Positions 59,391 to 64,000 of a stretch of 64,000 nucleotides of DNA are shown here, piece by piece. Position 1 is the first letter of the stretch, and every line of letters starts with the position of its first letter. The position numbers were made by a program, and so were the translations under genes. Below the pieces are notes generated by a model. The model was not told the DNA's origin. It did not search any database and saw only the letters and a program-made list of their open reading frames with translations. The DNA lies in the NCBI RefSeq assembly GCF_007004545.3, contig NZ_CP045503.2, positions 4,496,102-4,560,101 on the forward strand. The letters run 5' to 3'. Source of the DNA: Shewanella eurypsychrophilus (GTDB lineage: Bacteria > Pseudomonadota > Gammaproteobacteria > Enterobacterales > Shewanellaceae).

Positions 59391-61703
59391 TTACCCCAAC
59401 CTTCTTCTGAGCACCTTTGTCGCTTGTACTAGATTCTTAAGGGCTGGCTCTACTTCATCCCATGTACGTGTCTTCAATCCACAATCTGGGTTTACCCATA
59501 ACTGGCGTACGGCAATTTTATCGGCTGCTTTTTCGATTAGCTCTACAATTTCATCAACTGTTGGTGTGTTAGGCGAGTGAATATCGTAAACACCTGGACC
59601 AATTTCATTCGGGTATTCGAAGTCTTCAAAGGCTGACAGTAACTCCATGCGTGAGCGTGAGGTCTCAATGGTGATCACATCGGCGTCCATAGCCGCTATC
59701 GCTGCGATAGTTTCATTGAACTCGCTGTAACACATATGAGTATGGATCTGCGTCTCATCGGTGACACCTGCGGCGCTAAGCTTAAAAGCGTCCACCGCCC
59801 ACTTGAGGTAAGCATCCCAATCACTCTTTTTCAAAGGCAGACCTTCACGGAAAGCTGGCTCATCGATTTGAATGATACCGATACCTGCATTTTGCAAATC
59901 GACGACTTCATCACGAATGGCCAAACCGATTTGAGTCGCTATCTGCTCACGGCTAATATCTTCACGAGCAAATGACCAATGCAGAATAGTTACCGGACCC
60001 GTTAGCATGCCCTTAACTGGCTTATCGGTTAGGCTCTGTGCATACTCAGCCCACTCAACAGTCATAGGCGTTGGACGTGATACATCTCCATAAATCAGTG
60101 GCGGTTTAACACAACGAGAGCCGTAACTCTGAACCCAGCCGAACTGAGTGAATGCGAAACCTTGTAACTGCTCACCGAAATACTCGACCATGTCGTTACG
60201 CTCAGCTTCACCATGAACCAGTACATCTATCCCTAGTTTAAGCTGACGCTCAACAGTGTCTCTAGTCACCTGACGTAGTTGATCATTGTAAAAGTCTTCG
60301 CTGATCTCACCTTTACGCCAGCGACTACGCAAGCCTCGAATAGCGGGAGTCTGCGGGAATGAGCCTATGGTTGTTGTTGGTAATAAAGGCAGTTGGTATT
60401 TTTGCTGCTGAACGCTCTGACGATTAACGAACTGAGTATCACGTTCATAGTCATCACTGTTAAGCGCGACAACACGGTCAATAACTTGCTTGTCTGCCGA
60501 TGCTTCACGGGCATCACGCCTTGCAACACACGTTGCCACAATCGCATCAATTTCGGCTTTATCACTGCTGCTTTTTGGCGTGCTAAGCAGCGCTTTTAAC
60601 TGAGTCAGCTCGGTAAGTTTCTGCTTAGCGAATGAAAGCTGTTGTTTAAGGGCTGGAGCCAGCTCAGTTTCAACATCGAGATCCACTGGGCTATGAAGCA
60701 ATGAACAAGAAGGTGCTATCCAGACTCGTCCCTGAAGATCGTTGACTACAGAGCCGATACGCTCGGCAATCAAGTCAATATCTGCAGCCCAAACATTACG
60801 GCCATTGATAACGCCTAAAGAGAGTACCTGCTCAGGCTGCAGGTTTGCTGCAAATTCGCTAAGTTGCTCAGGAGCAGTAACCAAATCTAAGTGCAGACCA
60901 GCAACAGGCAGAGAAGAAACTAAGGCTTGATGATGAGCAATAGTGCCGTAGTAGCTCGCAAGTAAGACGTTTACTGGCGCATCTTTAAGTGCTTCATAGG
61001 TCGATGTTATAGCAGCTTGCCAATCGGCTTCTAGCTCAAGGGCTAGAATAGGCTCTTCGAGTTGCACCCACTCCACACCTTGCTCACTGAAACGGGCCAA
61101 GAGTTCTGCATAGGTCTTAATGAGCTTAGGCAGTAGTGAAAGTTTATCGAAATCGCTACCAACCGCTTTGGATAAAAACAGGTAAGACACCGGGCCTAAC
61201 AGTACAGGTTTGGCGGCATAGCCTAATGCTTTTGCTTCTTCAACCTCTTCAAAAAACTGCTCATAGGCCAGGCTAAACTCCTGATCTACAGTCAGCTCTG
61301 GCACTATGTAGTGATAGTTAGTATTGAAATACTTGGTCATTTCACCGGCGGGGGCATCCTTACCCGATGGCGCACGGCCTCGAGCGACTCGAAACAAGGT
61401 ATCTAAGTCGACCTTGTTAGCGTCAATGCCTTCATTGCGGTGACGCAATGGAATCGCGTTTAACGTCGCGCTTAATGTCAAAACCTGATCATAGAAAGCG
61501 AAATCACCAACAGGTAACAAAGAAACACCAGCCTGTGCCTGCCACTCCCAGTGAGTGCGACGCAACTCTTTAGCCACCAGCTTAAGCTCAGCCTGACTGA
61601 TCTCGCCACGCCAGTATTTCTCCTGAGCAAATTTAAGCTCGCGCTGGCGACCGATTCTTGGAAAACCTAAGTTCGCTATCTGTATCGCTTTCGAAGTTTG
61701 CAT
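59391..61703 (-). CDS. metE: Cobalamin-independent methionine synthase
   Basis: The 770-aa enzyme moves a methyl group from 5-methyltetrahydropteroyltri-L-glutamate to homocysteine. N-terminal half: NLGFPRIGRQRELKFAQEKY; C-terminal catalytic half: TTTIGSFPQTPAIRGLR, IHTHMCYSEFN with the zinc His and Cys, and VNPDCGLKTRTW with the second zinc Cys. The length is normal (E. coli 753). It is divergent from metR, with apparent MetR and MetJ sites between them, so it should be induced by homocysteine and repressed when S-adenosylmethionine is high. Confidence 0.98.
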   Translation of the reverse strand: MQTSKAIQIANLGFPRIGRQRELKFAQEKYWRGEISQAELKLVAKELRRTHWEWQAQAGVSLLPVGDFAFYDQVLTLSATLNAIPLRHRNEGIDANKVDLDTLFRVARGRAPSGKDAPAGEMTKYFNTNYHYIVPELTVDQEFSLAYEQFFEEVEEAKALGYAAKPVLLGPVSYLFLSKAVGSDFDKLSLLPKLIKTYAELLARFSEQGVEWVQLEEPILALELEADWQAAITSTYEALKDAPVNVLLASYYGTIAHHQALVSSLPVAGLHLDLVTAPEQLSEFAANLQPEQVLSLGVINGRNVWAADIDLIAERIGSVVNDLQGRVWIAPSCSLLHSPVDLDVETELAPALKQQLSFAKQKLTELTQLKALLSTPKSSSDKAEIDAIVATCVARRDAREASADKQVIDRVVALNSDDYERDTQFVNRQSVQQQKYQLPLLPTTTIGSFPQTPAIRGLRSRWRKGEISEDFYNDQLRQVTRDTVERQLKLGIDVLVHGEAERNDMVEYFGEQLQGFAFTQFGWVQSYGSRCVKPPLIYGDVSRPTPMTVEWAEYAQSLTDKPVKGMLTGPVTILHWSFAREDISREQIATQIGLAIRDEVVDLQNAGIGIIQIDEPAFREGLPLKKSDWDAYLKWAVDAFKLSAAGVTDETQIHTHMCYSEFNETIAAIAAMDADVITIETSRSRMELLSAFEDFEYPNEIGPGVYDIHSPNTPTVDEIVELIEKAADKIAVRQLWVNPDCGLKTRTWDEVEPALKNLVQATKVLRRRLG

Positions 61704-61727
61704 ATTGTATACCTTTTTGCTTTAATA

Positions 61728-61740
61728 TGAGCAGAATTCA
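61728..61740. promoter_or_regulatory. Likely MetR box near metE
   Basis: TGAGCAGAATTCA is one base off the MetR consensus TGAA-N5-TTCA. It lies 25 nt upstream of the metE start codon, close to the metE promoter. Confidence 0.6.
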
Positions 61741-61806
61741 GAGTAAACGCGTAAAAGTGTTATCTGCAATCTTGGTGATTTAACATCTATCGATGCAAAC
61801 ACAAAT

Positions 61807-61830
61807 GGGCGTCTGGACGTCTAGAAGTTT
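61807..61830. promoter_or_regulatory. Three tandem Met boxes (MetJ operator)
   Basis: GGGCGTCT, GGACGTCT and AGAAGTTT are contiguous 8-mers that match the MetJ consensus AGACGTCT at six, seven and six positions. MetJ dimers bind such tandem boxes cooperatively. The site sits in the middle of the metE-metR divergent region and could repress both genes. Confidence 0.65.
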
Positions 61831-61878
61831 ATTGTGATAGGCTATCTTCTGACAAACGAATTGATTTCAAGCGCAACA

Positions 61879-61891
61879 TGAGCAAAATTCA
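61879..61891. promoter_or_regulatory. Likely MetR box near metR
   Basis: TGAGCAAAATTCA, nearly identical to the box at 61728, ends 23 nt before the metR start codon. It probably mediates autoregulation. Confidence 0.6.
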
Positions 61892-61914
61892 TGTTATGAC
61901 AAAGTGGGTATATT

Positions 61915-62820
61915 ATGATTGAGCTTAGACACTTACGAACACTAGTAGCCTTAAAGGAGACGGGAAGTCTTGCTGGTGCAGCCAAAAAACGCTTCGTCAC
62001 TCAGTCAGCACTTTCTCATCAGATTAAAGAGTTAGAGACCCGAATTAACTCATCAATTTTTATCAGAAAGAGTAAACCTCTCTCTTTTACCCAAGAAGGT
62101 GCCAGACTGCTTAATCTGGCAGAAGAGATACTGCCCAAGGTGGTCGAAACAGAATATGACCTTAAGCAAGGCCTTAATGACGAGCTCAATCGGTTAGGCG
62201 TTGGTATCGAGTGTCATAGTTGCTTTCGTTGGCTAATGCCGGTTATGGAGCAATTCAGAGACGCTCACCCAGGCGTAAATTTAGACCTGTCCAGTCGTCA
62301 CCTGTTTGACTCACTCAACGCCTTGGAAGTGGGTGAATTGGATGTGGTGCTGACTTCAGACCCGGTACCGGGGCAGTCTATCGCCTATCAACATCTTTTT
62401 GATTTTGAGGTTAAGCTGGTTGTCGCCAATGATCACCCGTTAGCGCAACAGGAATATGTCACCCCTAAGCAGCTTGAGAGACAGTCAATTATCAGCTATC
62501 CAGTACCCTTACAACGTTTGGATCTCTATCGTCACTTTCTTGAACCTGCCGGAGTTGAAGCGGGCGAACAGATCAGCTGTGATCTCACCATGATGCTTCT
62601 ACAGCGTATCGCTTGCAAAGATGGTGTCGCCGCCCTGCCAACCTGGTCAATCAGCGAATCTTATGGCCTAAATTTAACGTCAGTAAAACTTGGCCCTGAA
62701 GGCTTAAAGCGACCACTGTTTGGTGCATACCGAAGGGATAGTTCTAGCGCAAGAATGGCACAACAATGGTTAAAGCTGGTCGCAAAAGAGGGCTTAGCGA
62801 AACAGCATAAGTTAAATTAA
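61915..62820 (+). CDS. metR: LysR-family regulator of methionine synthesis
   Basis: The 301-aa protein starts MIELRHLRTLVALKETGSLA, then AAKKRFVTQSALSHQIKELE, the MetR winged HTH. The effector domain has GIECHSCFRWLMPVMEQFR, the conserved MetR segment that binds homocysteine. Length equals that of E. coli MetR (317 or so) within normal variation. It is divergent from its main target, metE. Confidence 0.95.
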   Translation: MIELRHLRTLVALKETGSLAGAAKKRFVTQSALSHQIKELETRINSSIFIRKSKPLSFTQEGARLLNLAEEILPKVVETEYDLKQGLNDELNRLGVGIECHSCFRWLMPVMEQFRDAHPGVNLDLSSRHLFDSLNALEVGELDVVLTSDPVPGQSIAYQHLFDFEVKLVVANDHPLAQQEYVTPKQLERQSIISYPVPLQRLDLYRHFLEPAGVEAGEQISCDLTMMLLQRIACKDGVAALPTWSISESYGLNLTSVKLGPEGLKRPLFGAYRRDSSSARMAQQWLKLVAKEGLAKQHKLN

Positions 62821-62945
62821 ATGAAGTCACGAAATCCTAGGCTCTAGTATTGAGTTGCTAGGATCTTGCTATAAAGACAGGGCTAAGAGAGTTGCGAGCT
62901 ACAGCCTGATGCTCGTAACTCGCGTCTCGATACTCGAACCTTCTC

Positions 62946-63674
62946 TTACAAAGGCTTCAGTAGTTGATTTCTCATTGATAGCACTCGTCTTAGCACTAAA
63001 CCTGGAGAGTTTGGATTTCTGGTCTGACGCAAATTATGCGCAACCATAAACTCATCTTTTAGCTCATCATCTAAGCCTAAAGATTCAAATGCTTCTATGG
63101 TCAGAGTCTGCTTCTGATTGTCAATCAGTGACTTAATGATACTCAGTGGGAAAGACTCTTCAGATTCAGCGTTTAAGAAGGCAAATGCAGTTAGCGCTAT
63201 AATCTCACCGAAAACACTAAATAACGCCAAGGTTTGCACTTCATCCGGGTTGATATCGACCCCTTCCATATTATGCAGACTATCAACCGCACCAGCCGCA
63301 ATACTCTCGGTCAATGACCAATAACCTTGTACTAACTTTTTATACGGCTGCGGCAGTTCATCCAGACGCTCTTTCAAATAGAAGGTAAACGCATAACGGT
63401 ATATGTTCACTTGGCCTAAACGTATCAAGGCGTCTTTTAATGAGCGGTTCTTCGTTGTGACACCGGCACCGCTAATCGCCGAGTTACTGCGCCAAAGCAT
63501 ATGAGCCGCAAGTGCGGGATCTGAGGAGACAATATCGATGACATTGCGGATATCACCATCGGCAATAATTGCTTTTTTTAATGGGATCAATATTCCGCGG
63601 CGACCGATCACCTGCTCTTCATTGCTAATAATTGCACGTACTTGAGTGAATACTTGGTGCTCAAGATCTGTCAT
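62946..63674 (-). CDS. HDOD domain protein
   Basis: ATG 63674 gives 242 aa (MTDLEHQVFTQVRAIIS). The HDOD core shows IIADGDIRNVIDIVSSDPALAAHMLWRSNSA-type sequence (I..ia.lv..Dp.La..lLr.aNSa), LKDALIRLGQVNIYRYAF (the aI..LG...l), and ESIAAGAVD. HDOD domains resemble HD phosphohydrolases but lack the metal His-Asp, and act as signalling or c-di-GMP-linked adaptors. No fused EAL or GGDEF domain is present. Its partner is unknown. Confidence 0.85.
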   Translation of the reverse strand: MTDLEHQVFTQVRAIISNEEQVIGRRGILIPLKKAIIADGDIRNVIDIVSSDPALAAHMLWRSNSAISGAGVTTKNRSLKDALIRLGQVNIYRYAFTFYLKERLDELPQPYKKLVQGYWSLTESIAAGAVDSLHNMEGVDINPDEVQTLALFSVFGEIIALTAFAFLNAESEESFPLSIIKSLIDNQKQTLTIEAFESLGLDDELKDEFMVAHNLRQTRNPNSPGLVLRRVLSMRNQLLKPL

Positions 63675-63775
63675 GGGGAGTTTTAACCTACATTTAATAT
63701 TTTGGTACAACACCAATTGTTATCAGGGGAATTTACCCATAAAAAGGCCACTATGGTCAAGTTGATTTCACTAAA

Positions 63776-63994
63776 ATGAAAACTTTAACTCTATTTATCT
63801 GCTCAAGGTCAGATAACCAAGAGAGATCCACCGAGTTTGTAACAGAACTGAGCGATATCAACCATTTTATAAGAAGCAAAATTCAATCTAAAATCAGAAA
63901 TTGTTCAACACTATTACTGAAAATCATAGATTCAATGCTTTCAAACCCTACATGGATCTATTATAACGCACCAGACTCACCGAGTCGTTGGTAA
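63776..63994 (+). CDS. Doubtful small ORF
   Basis: The 72-codon frame starts MKTLTLFICSRSDNQERST near the right edge. There is no clear ribosome site (a weak GGTCAAG-like stretch upstream), no recognised domain and no signal. It may be a chance frame. Confidence 0.25.
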   Translation: MKTLTLFICSRSDNQERSTEFVTELSDINHFIRSKIQSKIRNCSTLLLKIIDSMLSNPTWIYYNAPDSPSRW

Positions 63995-64000
63995 ATAGAC

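Noticed and set aside
59391..61703. Cobalamin or SAM riboswitch for metE
   Set aside because: The 25 nt between the MetR box and the metE start leave no room for an aptamer, and no conserved box is present; protein operators explain the region.
1..64000. tRNA or rRNA genes, prophage, integrative element with att sites
   Set aside because: None could be supported on reading both strands; base composition looks even apart from the IS and repeats.

Overview
The window looks like a chromosomal segment of a marine gammaproteobacterium of the Shewanella type. This is inferred from the overall protein resemblance, from an adenine riboswitch nearly identical to the Vibrio add switch, from the ScsBCD/RND block, from secreted M13 and M17 peptidases, and from degenerate CTAGGTTC-type intergenic repeats. 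No rRNA, tRNA, CRISPR array or prophage was seen. One IS110/IS1111-type insertion sequence and several decayed genes are present.

Layout. 1-9.6 kb: the end of a PepO-like peptidase; an exported RelA/SpoT-like protein with a SUKH protein and an HTH protein; a glutathione S-transferase; relics of a TonB receptor and of a response regulator; an Nramp-like carrier without the usual metal-site motifs; an exported serine hydrolase; a YehS-like protein; and NAD malic enzyme (maeA). 9.6-17.5 kb: a LysR regulator, a lipoprotein amidohydrolase, a TPR-GGDEF cyclase, a periplasmic solute-binding-like protein and several exported proteins of unknown function.

17.7-32.4 kb is the most distinctive region. 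It is a catabolic island mostly on the minus strand: aldehyde dehydrogenase, thiamine-diphosphate enzyme, alpha/beta hydrolase, extradiol-type VOC protein and fumarylacetoacetate-hydrolase-like protein in one operon, with a TauE/SafE permease. Further right, in the same orientation, are a second TauE/SafE gene, a second VOC protein, L-aspartate dehydrogenase and an OFA-type MFS transporter. Between the halves lie a RutE-like nitroreductase with a [2Fe-2S] ferredoxin, adenosine deaminase under an adenine riboswitch, and a chemoreceptor. No dedicated regulator is seen. The gene set suggests uptake and breakdown of an unknown, possibly nitrogen-containing, organic acid or ring compound.

32.8-46.7 kb: queG, dodecin, the IS element, small genes and a decayed tract, a secreted leucyl aminopeptidase, an alkylsulfatase flanked by two relics of a GMC oxidoreductase 3' end, an intact GMC oxidoreductase with a gluconate-2-dehydrogenase subunit 3 homologue and a TlpA-like thioredoxin, and a DadA-like FAD dehydrogenase preceded by a duplicated copy of its own 5' end. 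46.8-56.1 kb: ScsD, ScsC and ScsB (periplasmic thiol redox, copper tolerance), then an RND pump with its membrane-fusion protein and a small membrane protein. 56.4-64 kb: a fusion of two CDGSH domains to a glutamate-synthase-like FMN domain, a KdsB-like cytidylyltransferase, divergent metE/metR with apparent MetJ and MetR sites, and an HDOD protein.

Recurring noncoding signals stand out. Heptamers GGTTCGA or GGTTCTA occur as tandem arrays or inverted pairs just after stop codons, one of them a perfect 46-bp palindrome inside a terminator-like stem. There are also two copies of a nested-hairpin element, and four 16-bp iterons upstream of the fumarylacetoacetate-hydrolase-like gene.
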